The notes beneath the pieces are model-generated. The model saw only the letters and a list, made by a program, of their open reading frames with translations, was not told where the DNA came from and searched no databases. From Streptomyces sp. NBC_00353 (lineage in GTDB: Bacteria; Actinomycetota; Actinomycetes; Streptomycetales; Streptomycetaceae): 64,000 nucleotides of DNA. This document shows positions 9,982 through 18,516 of the stretch, piece by piece (the stretch's first letter is position 1; each line of letters begins with the position of its first letter). Location of the stretch: positions 9,607,501-9,671,500 of the forward strand of contig NZ_CP107985.1 of assembly GCF_036108815.1 (NCBI RefSeq), given 5' to 3'. Position numbers and translations under genes: made by a program.

Positions 9982-10300
9982 TTGAATTCCATTGTGTCGC
10001 CCTCCCGCGACCGGGTCTTGGCACGCCAGGTGGTGGTGCGTCGTCTGCTCGCTCTGGATGAGCCCGGCAAGCTGGCGTCTGTGCATGTGCGGATCGCCGC
10101 CGATACGGCGGGGGTCTGTGTACGTACGGTGTGGCGCTGGTTGGCCGTGGCCCGTGCGTCGGGGTGCGCTGAGACGACGTCGCTGCGGCGTGGTGGTTTC
10201 GCGTTCACCAACGAGTTATGGGCCCAACTGTCTGACCTGGGCGGAAACGTAGCGGCGCTCCACCGGCAGCTGCATGTTCCTTACGTGGCGCCTGCTATGC
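9982..10300 (+). pseudogene. Truncated transposase N-terminus (helix-turn-helix part)
   Basis: An open frame from a TTG (or the GTG at 9994) encodes RDRVLARQVVVRRLLAL, then CVRTVWRWLAVARASG and ELWAQLSDLGGNVAALHRQL. This is the N-terminal DNA-binding segment seen in Mu/TnsB-like actinobacterial transposases. Homology stops near 10300, where the frame runs antisense into the 3' end of the pirin gene. With the catalytic fragment at 7310-7770 it suggests one element broken in two, or two copies each reduced to one end. Confidence 0.55.
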
Positions 10301-11258
10301 CGGAAATCGAACTTGGTCGCGGCGGTGGTTTCCTGCCCTGCTGGTAGTCCTCGACGGCCTGCCGGATCTCCGCCTCGGTGTTCATCACGAACGGGCCGTA
10401 GCGGGCGATCGGCTCCCGCAGCGGCACGCCGCCCAGCAGCAGCACCTCAAAGCGGCCGGTGCGGCCGCGCTGATGGGCCCCCGCCTGGACGGTGAGGACA
10501 TCGCCCGCACCGAACACCGCCAGTTGCCCATCCCCGACGGGGCGCCTGTCGGCGCCCACGCTCCCCGCTCCCTGCAGGACGTAGACCATCGCGCTGAACT
10601 GCGGATCCCACCCGGTACGCAACTGCGCCTGGGGAAGCAGACTCGCGTGCGCATAGACGATGGGGGTGTAGGTCACGCCCGGTCCCTGGTAGCCGCCAAG
10701 CCCACCGGCGATCAGGCGTACCAGCGCCCCGCCGTCATCGGAGGTGAGCAGCCGCAGCTTGTCCGCCCGGACGTCCTGGTAACGCGGCTGCGCCCACTTG
10801 CGGGTGCGGGGCAGGTTCACCCACAGCTGGATGCCGTGGCTGAGGCCGCCCTTGGCCAGGACCTCCTCGCTGGGGACCTCGTCGTGCAGGATCCCCGACC
10901 CTGCGGTCATCCACTGTGTGTCCCCGTCCGATATCACGCCTCCGCCACCGTTGGAATCGTGGTGCACCACCGTGCCGTCGATGACGTAGGTGACAGTTTC
11001 GAATCCGCGGTGCGGGTGCCAGGGGGCGCCCTTGGCCTCGTAGGGCTGGTAGACGGTCTCACCGACGTGGTCGAGCAGCAAGAACGGGTCCGCATCGGGC
11101 AAAGCGGCACTCGGGAACGGGCGGTGCACCAGAAAGCCGGCCCCCTCCCGCTGCTGGGGTGCGGTGACCAGGCGGCGGACGGGGCGGTCGATGGCGGTCG
11201 CGTCAAGGCGCGGGAGGCGGGGGAGGACCAGGAGATCCTCGACGGTCACGGCCGGCAT
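10281..11258 (-). CDS. Pirin family protein
   Basis: A 325-aa bicupin. The N-terminal pirin domain has the metal-ligand motifs GAPWHPHRGFETVTYVIDG (two His) and GSGILHDEVPSEE (His/Glu). The C-terminal cupin contains FSAMVYVLQGAGSVG and PLREPIARYGPFVMNTEAE, the usual pirin ending. Pirins are iron-binding cytoplasmic proteins; bacterial ones include quercetinases and redox or regulatory partners, and the activity here cannot be decided. It is complete and looks functional. Its 3' end abuts the transposase fragment on the other strand. Confidence 0.92.
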   Translation of the reverse strand: MPAVTVEDLLVLPRLPRLDATAIDRPVRRLVTAPQQREGAGFLVHRPFPSAALPDADPFLLLDHVGETVYQPYEAKGAPWHPHRGFETVTYVIDGTVVHHDSNGGGGVISDGDTQWMTAGSGILHDEVPSEEVLAKGGLSHGIQLWVNLPRTRKWAQPRYQDVRADKLRLLTSDDGGALVRLIAGGLGGYQGPGVTYTPIVYAHASLLPQAQLRTGWDPQFSAMVYVLQGAGSVGADRRPVGDGQLAVFGAGDVLTVQAGAHQRGRTGRFEVLLLGGVPLREPIARYGPFVMNTEAEIRQAVEDYQQGRKPPPRPSSISGIAGAT

Positions 11259-11714
11259 AGCGGTCCTTCGTATGTACGGTGCGGACGACGTCCAGCGCGA
11301 CGACGTTCCGCTAGGAGGGGGGTACTTGCGTACCTCTGCCGAGGAGAACCCCGGCAGGCGGGCGGCGTCTCAGGGGCGGTCGGGCAGTCGTCGATGCGTC
11401 TGCCCCGACCCACGGGGCCGGCCCTATCGGCCGGTATCGCCCCGGGACGGTGTACCGCCGAATCTAGCTCGCGGACCTGGCACGGTCGCTGCCCGAAGCG
11501 GTCACACCTGCCACACATCGGGACCTCGTGGTGCGCCCCGGTCGACGCCCCTGCCCACGAGTGACGGATACCCGGTCCGCCGTAAGAACCACCACCGCGG
11601 CGCGCTCACCTGTTGAGGGGAGACGCGACCTCGGCCACGCGGCTGAGGCGACCACGGCACCCGCCATCGAGGCTGGATGGTGCGCCGCTTCCCCGTTGGT
11701 GGCGTCCGCCGTCC

Positions 11715-11750
11715 GGGCGGGAGACCGGGTGATCAGCCGGTCTCCCGCCC
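11715..11750. terminator. Perfect inverted repeat, probable terminator
   Basis: Arms of 14 bp (GGGCGGGAGACCGG at 11715-11728 and its complement at 11737-11750) around an 8-base loop that is itself nearly palindromic (TGATCA). It lies just before the AraC fragment and probably terminated a gene that has since been lost. Confidence 0.6.
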
Positions 11751-11765
11751 GGCTCTGGGGCGGGC

Positions 11766-12146
11766 GCGGCGGCGCGTGACCTGGCCGACAGCAGCCTCAG
11801 CCACGTCTCCCGGGCCGTGCGCTGGATCCGCGAGCACTACGCCGAGCCCTTCCGGGTCGACGAGGTGGCACGCATGTCCGGCATGAGTGTCTCCGCCTTC
11901 TACCGCAACTTCCAGGCGGTGACCGCGATGAGCCCCATCCAGTTCCAGAAGCAGATCCGGCTGCAGGAGGCCCGGCTGCTGCTCGCCACGCACCCGGGCG
12001 ACGTCACCGGGGTCGGACACCGCGTCGGCTATGACAACCCGTCACAGTTCAGCCGGGAGTATCGCCGCCAGTTCGGCGCGCCGCCCAGCCGGGACGCCGC
12101 CCGCCTGCGTCAGGCTGTGCGCACCCCGGCAGGTGTCCTTCCTTGA
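11766..12146 (+). pseudogene. AraC-family regulator, C-terminal half only
   Basis: The in-frame sequence from about 11766 carries the two AraC helix-turn-helix motifs (RVDEVARMSGMSVSAFYRNF and VTGVGHRVGYDNPSQFSREY). In full-length relatives a cupin-like effector domain of 170-200 aa precedes DSSLSHVSRAVRWIREHY; here the frame is closed by a TGA at 11730. The C-terminus looks natural. Transcription could start inside the fragment (GTG at 11817), giving a 109-aa isolated HTH protein, but decay is more likely. Confidence 0.75.
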
Positions 12147-12189
12147 GCAGGCCGCGCCACGCCGGAGGATCGTGCAAGGGCGAGTGAGA

Positions 12190-12383
12190 ATCAGTGCCAG
12201 TTTGCGTTGGATCGCCTCGGTGGCCGGCCCGGTGCCCGGACCGAGTTCCACCACCACGGGCTCGCCCCGCTCCGGCACGGCGGCGATGAGCCGCTCGACC
12301 AGGCGGGCCGAACTCGGGATCAGGGAGGCCGTCCGGAGCGGGCTGCGCAGGAACTCGCGGGCGAAGAGCGCTGTTTCACTCAT
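12190..12383 (-). pseudogene. SAM-dependent methyltransferase, N-terminal fragment
   Basis: From an ATG at 12383 the frame encodes FAREFLRSPLRTASLIPSS and then the SAM-binding glycine loop EPVVVELGPGTGPATEAI, as in phospholipid N-methyltransferase-like proteins. Similarity ends near 12190, where the sequence runs into the 3' side of the AraC fragment. The two broken genes meet tail to tail, so a deletion joined them. Confidence 0.6.
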
Positions 12384-12704
12384 GCTGTGGCCCTTGCGGT
12401 GTGGTGGGATCCGGGGACGGGCAGGCATTTTCCTGCTCCGTAGGAGAACCGGTGATCCCGTGGCCAGCGCGAGAAGCGCGGTGTACCGACAAGGGTGGGC
12501 GGGCAGGCCATGGCGGCGGAGCTTGCGTGCGAGGGTGGCGGCGGAACGATGGGTTCCTGCGCTATAGCCGGGGAAGATCCAGGCGGTGCCAGGAGGCCGT
12601 CAGGGCACCGCGGCAGCTCGCCCAGCCCCACTGGGCGGTAACCGGGGCGCGGTGTGGCGGGGAGGGTGCGGCGCTGCGGGGCGCAGCGTTCGTGCTTTTG
12701 CTTC

Positions 12705-12724
12705 GGGGCGGGGCGGGGCGGGGC
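12705..12724. repeat. Tandem repeat, 4 x GGGGC
   Basis: Four adjacent copies of the pentamer GGGGC. It could form G-rich secondary structure; no function is evident. Confidence 0.8.
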
Positions 12725-12894
12725 GCTGCGCCGTCCGTGCCGCGCGGCGGTGCGGGTCCGCTGCGCTTCCCCGTACCGTCTCACCGTGTGCCGGGCATCC
12801 CGCGCTCTCACGAGCTGCGGGTTGGGGCAGCCGGTCATCGGCCGCTCCGCGCCCGGCTTCCTCGCTTCGCGCTGCTTCAAGGAGAGCCCGCCGT

Positions 12895-12930
12895 GGCAGA
12901 GACGGCAGAGACGGCCGAGACGGCCGAGTC
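12895..12930. repeat. Tandem repeat, 4 x 9 bp
   Basis: Four adjacent copies of a 9-bp unit (GGCAGAGAC twice, then GGCCGAGAC, then GGCCGAGTC). Confidence 0.8.
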
Positions 12931-13069
12931 CGCGGGGCGCTATGCGCAGAGAGTCCACGTGGAAGTCGGGAACACCTCAACGTCTTGTCGTCTCGCCGTG
13001 TCGGGCGGGTGGACGAGTGTGGCTGTCTCTCCCGGCCCGAGGGGCGAACGTCACGTGGGGTCGGGTTGT

Positions 13070-13291
13070 TCAGGGAATGTGGCCGCTGAAGGCAATGTGG
13101 AGGATGAGCAGTAGCACTGCCATTAGCACGATGCCCCACGCCCTCAGGTACTCCCGCCAGAATGGCGGCGCGGGGTGGGCTGTTTCGTCGCCTGCCGCGG
13201 CTCGGCAACGATCGGAGCGGGCTACGTGCCAGGCAAGCAGTAATCCGAAGGCGGGCAGCAACCCGTAGAGAAGCAGAGCCCTGAAGTTCAC
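13070..13291 (-). CDS. Small two-span membrane protein
   Basis: A 73-aa protein with two hydrophobic segments: ALLLYGLLPAFGLLLAW near residues 5-21 and GIVLMAVLLLILHIAF near 53-68, joined by a polar loop. GTG start at 13291 with AGGGAGG four to five bases upstream, which supports it as a real gene although it is short. I do not recognise a family. Small proteins of this shape are common in actinomycetes. Confidence 0.6.
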   Translation of the reverse strand: MNFRALLLYGLLPAFGLLLAWHVARSDRCRAAAGDETAHPAPPFWREYLRAWGIVLMAVLLLILHIAFSGHIP

Positions 13292-13704
13292 TACGCCTCC
13301 CTTGAGCAGCCATAGCCCCGGTCAGAGGAGCCGAAAGCCACGGCCCTCACCTTTCTTCCCCGCTTCTCCGCCAGGCCAGACACCCGTCCATGCATTGATC
13401 AGACCGAAGACGCCGTCGCTGCACCACTGACCGAATGATTCCTTTGTCACACTCTCAACCCCCAAGCTTTGCTTGTGCAAGAGGTAAGTGTGTAATAGGT
13501 TCGTATCATGGCAAACCGGGGCGACGCATTCCACTCATCCAGCCAGAACACAACAAACCGAGACCAACCCGGATTCCATGACTCGAATTCGAACGAAGCC
13601 TGAACAGGCGGGCAAGGGGGCCATCGGCTCCTCGCCCCGGAAGACCTCGGGCGCCAGGCGCCTGGACGACTGAGCGGATGCTCGTAGAAGGAACGGAGAA
13701 TGTG

Positions 13705-14085
13705 ATGGCCGGTGTACAGGGAGTGACCTGGAACGAGCGGCGGCAATACGCGAGCCGTCTCTTCGAATCCCAGCGTTACCGCGCGGCTACCCGGGTCCTC
13801 ACCGACCTGGTTGCCGCGGCACCCCGCAACCTGGACCTCCGCATGCTCCTCGCCCGCTCCTACTACTACACGGCACAGCTCTCCCTGGCCGAGGCGGAGC
13901 TGCGCAAAGTCCTGCGCGCCGAACCCACCCACGCCTCGGCCCACCTCGCTCTCGCCCGCGTCCTGGAACGCCAGCACCGCTGCTCCGAGGCCGCTCCGCA
14001 CATGAGGATCGCGGACACAATGACCGCACGGGACCTCCTTGCCCTCAGGCACCCCAGCAGTTCATCCCCCCGCATGGCTGCCTGA
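13705..14085 (+). CDS. Tetratricopeptide-repeat protein
   Basis: A 126-aa soluble protein made of about three TPR units: QYASRLFESQRYRAATRVLTD, then LRMLLARSYYYTAQLSLAEA, then AHLALARVLERQHRCSEAAP. ATG at 13705 follows GGAG at 13695-13698; the alternative ATG at 13678 lies in frame but lacks a good site. TPRs mediate protein-protein contact, and no enzyme domain is present. Full-length Streptomyces relatives of this size exist, so it is probably intact. The roughly 250 bp upstream are lower in GC than the surroundings and probably hold its promoter. Confidence 0.75.
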   Translation: MAGVQGVTWNERRQYASRLFESQRYRAATRVLTDLVAAAPRNLDLRMLLARSYYYTAQLSLAEAELRKVLRAEPTHASAHLALARVLERQHRCSEAAPHMRIADTMTARDLLALRHPSSSSPRMAA

Positions 14086-14327
14086 AGCCGCTCCGGTAGG
14101 GCTTTGTCAGGTGTCTGGACGGGCGGTGCGCTCTGGTGGTCCGCCGCCAGTATGAGGGCGGATGAACTCGCGGCGTCTCATAGGTGGTTGGCGGAGTTGA
14201 TCGGGTAGGTCACTGCGCCGGCGCGTGCTGACCAGCGGGTGAGGGCGACTGCGTCGGCGCAGCCCGATCGGGCCGATGAAGGGAGCCGATCCGCCGGACA
14301 GGCCCTTAAGGGGGTGGGCTGGGTTGC
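14086..14327. other. Short stretch without a recognised gene
   Basis: It begins with GGGCTTTGTCAG near 14099, which resembles the end of an IS5-type element. No transposase is attached to it here. Confidence 0.35.
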
Positions 14328-14518
14328 ATGATGACGTTCAGGCAAGTGAGCACGGGCTCCGAGTACCGTTACTACCTGCGCCAGGTCGCGGTCGGCGACG
14401 GCCGTCGGCCCCGGGGGGAAAAGAACCTGGATCAGGCGCAGGAAGAGGCCGGGGCCCGCCCGGGGTGTGGATGGGCAAGGTGAAGCAGGCAGGACGCTTC
14501 GTGGGGTCCGCCAACTGA
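14328..14518 (+). pseudogene. MobF (TrwC-like) relaxase, N-terminal remnant
   Basis: The frame starts MMTFRQVSTGSEYRYYLRQV, the N-terminus typical of actinobacterial TrwC relaxases (a short beta strand, then YLLRxVAxGD), followed by QEEAGARP. A frame change near 14460 restores PGVWMGKV. Only about 60 of more than 1000 residues remain, without the catalytic tyrosines or the HUH metal site. This is a trace of a conjugative plasmid or integrative element. Confidence 0.6.
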
Positions 14519-14693
14519 TATGAGACATCTTGGTTGGGCGTGCCTTGCGAGGGGCGGGTCGCAGATGGAGTGCCTGACCCGCCCCGGTGGTCGACGACTG
14601 GGTGCCGGTGCGGTCGTAGGCGTGAGCTCATATGTCGTGCTGTTCGGGACCGGTCCGGGTCGGCGTCAGGGGAACTTCTCCGTGCGGCAAGTC

Positions 14694-14790
14694 TTACGCG
14701 TGGTCGCTGAGCCAGCCGGTGAGGAGCGGGCCAACGATCTCGGGGGCCTCGACCTGGGGGAAGTGCCCGACTGCCGGGTCCCCGTGTCGG
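14694..14790 (-). pseudogene. Alpha/beta hydrolase, C-terminal remnant
   Basis: The minus strand reads GHFPQVEAPEIVGPLLTGWL then SDHA and a stop (complement at 14694-14696). This is the segment that carries the catalytic histidine (GHF) and final helix of haloalkane-dehalogenase/epoxide-hydrolase-like proteins. Everything upstream of about 14790 is unrelated. Confidence 0.55.
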
Positions 14791-15216
14791 ACATGATCGC
14801 TCCGTTCATAGTCCACGGCAGCCTTAATAGGCTGGGCGCGTGAAATCGGTCCTCAGCCCCACCTTTTCCACGGTGAGCGCACAGGACAAAACAAGGGGCT
14901 CGGACGCACCGTAAGCCGGTCTCCACTCGACGAATGGCGGGGCCACTCCTGGACCGGGTACGGATCCCTGATCGGCGTGCTGATCGTGCTCGGCCCGGTG
15001 GTCCCCTCCCGCCGCCCGGCGTCCGCTGCCGGCCCCGACGGACAGCGCGGCCGAAGGGCCGTAGCCTCAAAGGCGAGGTACGGCTCAGTGGATGCCGCAG
15101 ATGACACACAGACTCATCTGTCGCTGGCCAGACGGCCCGGCCCGCGCGCCGACCGGACGCGGACGGTTAGTCCTCTCCGGGGCGGCAGGCTGCTGCTCAC
15201 CATTTGGAAGGCTCCC

Positions 15217-16026
15217 ATGACTACGACCTACGCACCGGCCGCACTGATCACAGGCGCGTCCTCAGGGATCGGATGCTCCTACGCCGAGCAGCTGGCCCGG
15301 CGCGGGTACGCGCCAATCCTGGTTGCCCGCCGCGCGGACAGGCTGGCCGAACTCGCTGAAACCATCCACCGGGACACGGGACTCAAGGCCACCGTGCTCG
15401 CCGCCGACCTGGCTGAGGAGGCCGGCTTGGCAAGGGTCGAGAAGGTGGTCATCGACCACGACACCCTTGCCGTGGTCGTGAACGCGGCGGGTCTAGGCGG
15501 ACTGGGCCCGGTGCTCCAGATCGAGCCCGCGACGCTCAACCACGTCGTCGCGGTGAACGTGCTGGCGCTGACCCGCCTGTCCCGCGCGGCGCTACTCTCC
15601 TTCTCCAAGCGCGACTCCGGCACTTTGATCAACGTGTCGTCGATCGGCGCGTTCAAAGTCCCGCCCAACGGCGCAGCCTACGGCGCCTCCAAGGCGTACG
15701 ACCTGCTCTTCTCGCGTGGACTGCAACACGAGGTCGAGGGCAGCGGAATCCGCGTCCAGGTGGTGCTGCCCGGCCCCGTCCGCACGGAGTTCTTCGACGC
15801 CGCCGGCATGGAGTCCTCTGCATTCCCGCAGGAGTCGTTCGTCGATGCGGACGACTTCGTCCGCGCCGCGCTCGTAGGTCTGGACCTCGGCGAACTCGTC
15901 TCCATACCCACGCTTCCCGACACGGCAATACTGCAGGACGTCACGTCTCGCCAGGAGCGGTTGCGGGACGCCGCAGGGCTCCGCGGCATCATCGCCGACC
16001 GCTACACCGAGCCCCGCAGTGGATGA
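15217..16026 (+). CDS. Short-chain dehydrogenase/reductase (SDR)
   Basis: A 269-aa cytoplasmic oxidoreductase. The Rossmann motif ITGASSGIG is at residues about 11-19, NAAGLGG is in the middle, and the Ser-Tyr-Lys triad is present (NVSSIGAFKVPPNGAAYGASKA). The arginines of VARRADR after the second strand suggest NADP(H). ATG at 15217 with GGAAGG upstream; the longer frame back to 14977 has no ribosome site. The substrate is unknown. The gene is complete and stands alone between fragments. Confidence 0.88.
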   Translation: MTTTYAPAALITGASSGIGCSYAEQLARRGYAPILVARRADRLAELAETIHRDTGLKATVLAADLAEEAGLARVEKVVIDHDTLAVVVNAAGLGGLGPVLQIEPATLNHVVAVNVLALTRLSRAALLSFSKRDSGTLINVSSIGAFKVPPNGAAYGASKAYDLLFSRGLQHEVEGSGIRVQVVLPGPVRTEFFDAAGMESSAFPQESFVDADDFVRAALVGLDLGELVSIPTLPDTAILQDVTSRQERLRDAAGLRGIIADRYTEPRSG

Positions 16027-16222
16027 CCCCTCTGTCGACGACACCACCAATGTTCCTCTCCGGGAATGGATCGACAAGAACTCAGCGCGTGCCCCGTCAG
16101 CAAGCCCCCGGCCTCAGCGGAGCTGTCGTCGTGTGCCCGCCAGGGATTACGGGACAGCCCTTGACTACGTGGCCAATCTCCCGGCCTACCGGGCGCCGCA
16201 ACGCGCCCAGATCGCGTCGTAG

Positions 16223-16363
16223 ACGGCGCGGCGGCATCCGGACTGGTTCCGCCGCCTGCGCATCCGCTGGGAGATCCGCGACGACATCCACCACGCGTTC
16301 GTCGCCCTTGGCTGCGCCGCCATCTGCTGGCGACGACTGCGCACCGCACTTTGTCGAGAGTAA
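16223..16363 (+). pseudogene. IS5-family transposase, C-terminal tail
   Basis: A 46-residue open piece reads RRHPDWFRRLRIRWEIRDD, then a helix ending ALGCAAICWRRLR, which is the conserved C-terminal helix of IS5-type DDE transposases (the RxxK/R and E of the last catalytic helix). It is bounded by a stop directly upstream at 16220-16222; the rest of the element is gone. Confidence 0.65.
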
Positions 16364-16439
16364 GGGCAGGCGATGCGCCCCAGGGGATGGCCTGCTCGAT
16401 GCGTCAGAACGCATTCGTAGCAGTCGGGCCCGCGCAGCC

Positions 16440-17186
16440 TCACATCCGGGATCTCAGCACGTCGACCTCACAGCCCGGCGCGAACGGGTCGAAGCCGTGC
16501 TCGATCAGCCAGCGAACTGCCAGCAGGCTTCGCAACGACCACCACGCGTGGATCACGTCGAGGTCGATGTCGGTGCCATAGCCGGCGATGACGTCGTCGA
16601 GGTGCTCCTCGTGTCCGAGCGTGAAGGTGGCGAGGTCGTACAGGGCATCACCCTGGCCCGCCTCGGACCAGTCGATGACGCCCGTGACCTCGTCGCCGTC
16701 GACGAAGACGTGCGCGATCTGCAGGTCGCCGTGCGTGAACGCCGGAGTCCACGGCCGGAGCGCGGCCTCGGCGACCTGGCGGTTGCGGGTGACCAGGTCA
16801 GCGGGCAGGAGGCCGTTCGTCACGAGCAACTCGCACTCGTCGTCGAGTTCCGCCGCCAGCGCGACGATGCTCCGGCCGGCCCGGCCGGGCCGGGGCGGCA
16901 GCGGCGCGTCGTGCAGCTTCCGGATGGCGGCGCCCGCCGCGGCCCACGCCGCCGACGACCCGGTCGACGGCCCGCCGAGGCGCCCAAGCGTCGTCCCCGG
17001 GAGTGCGGCGATGGCGAGCACGGGCGGCTTGCGCCACAGGACCTCCGGGGTCGGGACCGGCGCGAGGGACATCGCATCGACCTCGACGTCGATGCGTGCC
17101 TGATCGGCGTCCACCTTCAGGAACACGTCGCCGACGCGCAGGGTCGCGCGCTCGGAATGGGCGACAACGACTTCGACCTCATCCAT
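16440..17186 (-). CDS. Aminoglycoside/macrolide phosphotransferase-like kinase (APH family)
   Basis: A 248-aa protein-kinase-like small-molecule phosphotransferase. The hinge-like and loop motifs are present: FLKVDADQAR (ATP-binding lysine), AFTHGDLQIAHVFVDGDEV (the HGD catalytic loop) and TGVIDWSEAGQGDALYDLA (the metal-binding Asp). In the Brenner loop the residue normally Asn is His (HGDLQIAH), a variant seen in one actinobacterial subgroup. It could phosphorylate an antibiotic or a metabolite; the sequence does not decide. ATG at 17186. It is a single gene, convergent with the IS5 fragment. Confidence 0.85.
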   Translation of the reverse strand: MDEVEVVVAHSERATLRVGDVFLKVDADQARIDVEVDAMSLAPVPTPEVLWRKPPVLAIAALPGTTLGRLGGPSTGSSAAWAAAGAAIRKLHDAPLPPRPGRAGRSIVALAAELDDECELLVTNGLLPADLVTRNRQVAEAALRPWTPAFTHGDLQIAHVFVDGDEVTGVIDWSEAGQGDALYDLATFTLGHEEHLDDVIAGYGTDIDLDVIHAWWSLRSLLAVRWLIEHGFDPFAPGCEVDVLRSRM

Positions 17187-17323
17187 GGGCGACCAGTATC
17201 CCGGGGATGATCGCCGACGTCGCCGGGTTTATCGCGTGCGATTACACGGCTGACCACGTCCCGATACCCGGCGGTCTCGTGCACGACACCGACCTCTGAC
17301 CAGGTCAAAGCCCACCACTTTTG

Positions 17324-17336
17324 TTAGGAGTCCTAA
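17324..17336. promoter_or_regulatory. Palindrome TTAGGAGTCCTAA
   Basis: Perfect 6+1+6 palindrome in an AT-richer patch, about 80 bp upstream of a short plus-strand frame that begins ATG at 17418 behind GAGGGGG. That frame is cut off after about 20 codons by the sphingomyelinase fragment. The palindrome may be the operator of a gene now lost. Confidence 0.35.
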
Positions 17337-17479
17337 GCCTCGGCCTACTTTTGCGACGAATCGGGTACATGATTCGTCCACCCCCACACGCAATAACAAG
17401 CACACAGAGGGGGCGATATGAGTCTGAAACAGCACGTCCGGACCCGGGCCACCGTGATACGCACCGGGGACACCACAGC

Positions 17480-17679
17480 CGGTATCTCCGCCGCCCGGTG
17501 GTCCTGACCCCAGTTCGGGTACAGGTTCTTGCTCATCAGGAACGTGTTGTACGTCAGAACCCGCAGCGACGGGGTGTCCGCCGCCGATGCGCGCGGCGTG
17601 TTGGCGGCCGGCGTGACGGCGACGAGCGCGGCGGTCAGAGCCACGCCGGAGGTGCGACGGAGCGCGGTGAGCGGCACGG
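17480..17679 (-). pseudogene. Secreted sphingomyelinase/EEP-family phosphodiesterase, N-terminal fragment
   Basis: From a GTG at 17679 (GGAGA just upstream) the frame has a signal peptide (GVALTAALVAVTPAANTPRA) and then SLRVLTYNTFLMSKNLYPNW, the first strand and loop of neutral sphingomyelinase C-type endonuclease/exonuclease/phosphatase enzymes. The asparagine of YNTF is the usual metal-site residue. Similarity ends after DHRAAEI, about 66 residues in, at the join near 17480. Full-length proteins are over 300 aa. Confidence 0.7.
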
Positions 17680-17805
17680 GGTCTCCTGCTTCTGCTGATG
17701 AGGTGTGGAACAGGCAACACACATCACATCAGCAGGAGTTACTCACGGGCAGAAGTTGGATGTCGGGAGTCCTTCCATCGGCGTACCAACGGCTGTGGAG
17801 GTGCC

Positions 17806-18441
17806 TCAGCGCAGCGTCGCGTAGACGATGAGGTTGTCCACCGGGTGGCCCTGAGCGTCGAATGCGCCGTCGCAGGTGATGAGGCGGAGGACGCGGTCGT
17901 CGGTCGCGCCGTACACCTTCTTCGTGGGGAACGCCTTCTTGCTCACGGATTCCGTGCCGGTGACGGTGAAGTGGGCCACCTGACCTCGCTCGTTGCGGAT
18001 GACGATGTCCGCGCCCTTGCCGATCTTCTTCAGATCGTGGAAGACGGCCCTGCCGAATCGGGTGTCGTTGTGCCCGATGACCACGGCTGCTCCGCGCTCG
18101 CCGGGGATCGCGCCTCCCGTGTACCACCCTGCTGTCATGCCCTTCTCCGCCGGCGGGACTTCTACGGTGCCGTCCGCGTTGAGGCCGAGTCGTATCAGGG
18201 AACTCGTCACGCCGATCGAGGGGATGGCCACTTGGGTGGGAGCCGCGGGTTGTTCGGCCCTGGGGGTGACGGAGGAGCCGGACGGCGGCGTGGTGGCGGA
18301 GCGGTGCGAGGGGGCGTGGGCTGGTTCCTCCGCGGCGTGGGTCATGCAGCCGGTGAGTGGGGCGAGAGCGAGGACGAGGGCAAGGCAGACGTGCGTCGGG
18401 TGTGCGGCGGATCGCCGCAGCCGGTGGTGCGTACGGGGCAT
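17806..18441 (-). CDS. Class F sortase with lipoprotein-type signal
   Basis: A 211-aa transpeptidase-fold protein. The N-terminus is a lipoprotein signal (LVLALAPLTGC, lipobox Cys32). A Pro/Ser linker leads to the sortase barrel with the predicted catalytic His124 (VVIGHNDTRFG) and Cys190 (RLITCDG). Class F sortases are actinobacterial and cut poorly defined sorting motifs to anchor proteins to the envelope; most are held by a transmembrane helix, so the lipobox is notable. The start at 18441 gives the clean signal; the open frame continues to 18507. It is the last gene of a minus-strand group with the Ala/Pro-rich protein, sensor kinase and response regulator. Confidence 0.85.
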   Translation of the reverse strand: MPRTHHRLRRSAAHPTHVCLALVLALAPLTGCMTHAAEEPAHAPSHRSATTPPSGSSVTPRAEQPAAPTQVAIPSIGVTSSLIRLGLNADGTVEVPPAEKGMTAGWYTGGAIPGERGAAVVIGHNDTRFGRAVFHDLKKIGKGADIVIRNERGQVAHFTVTGTESVSKKAFPTKKVYGATDDRVLRLITCDGAFDAQGHPVDNLIVYATLR

Positions 18442-18516
18442 GTGGGTTCCAGTGCGGAGAGGTGGTGCGGGAACAGGCAGTGGCGCCGCCCTGAGGGGCG
18501 GCGCCACTGCTGGTGG

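Larger units (their letters stand above)
12430..13069. other. GC-rich stretch with simple repeats, no supported gene
   Basis: Several long frames overlap on both strands, but all have low-complexity Ala/Arg/Gly composition and no family signature. The stretch contains the two tandem repeats listed separately. Confidence 0.55.

Noticed and set aside
12895..12930. CRISPR-like array
   Set aside because: Contiguous 9-bp repeats without spacers.
12600..13313. Long frames in the GC-rich repeat stretch
   Set aside because: Low-complexity composition on both strands, no ribosome site or family.
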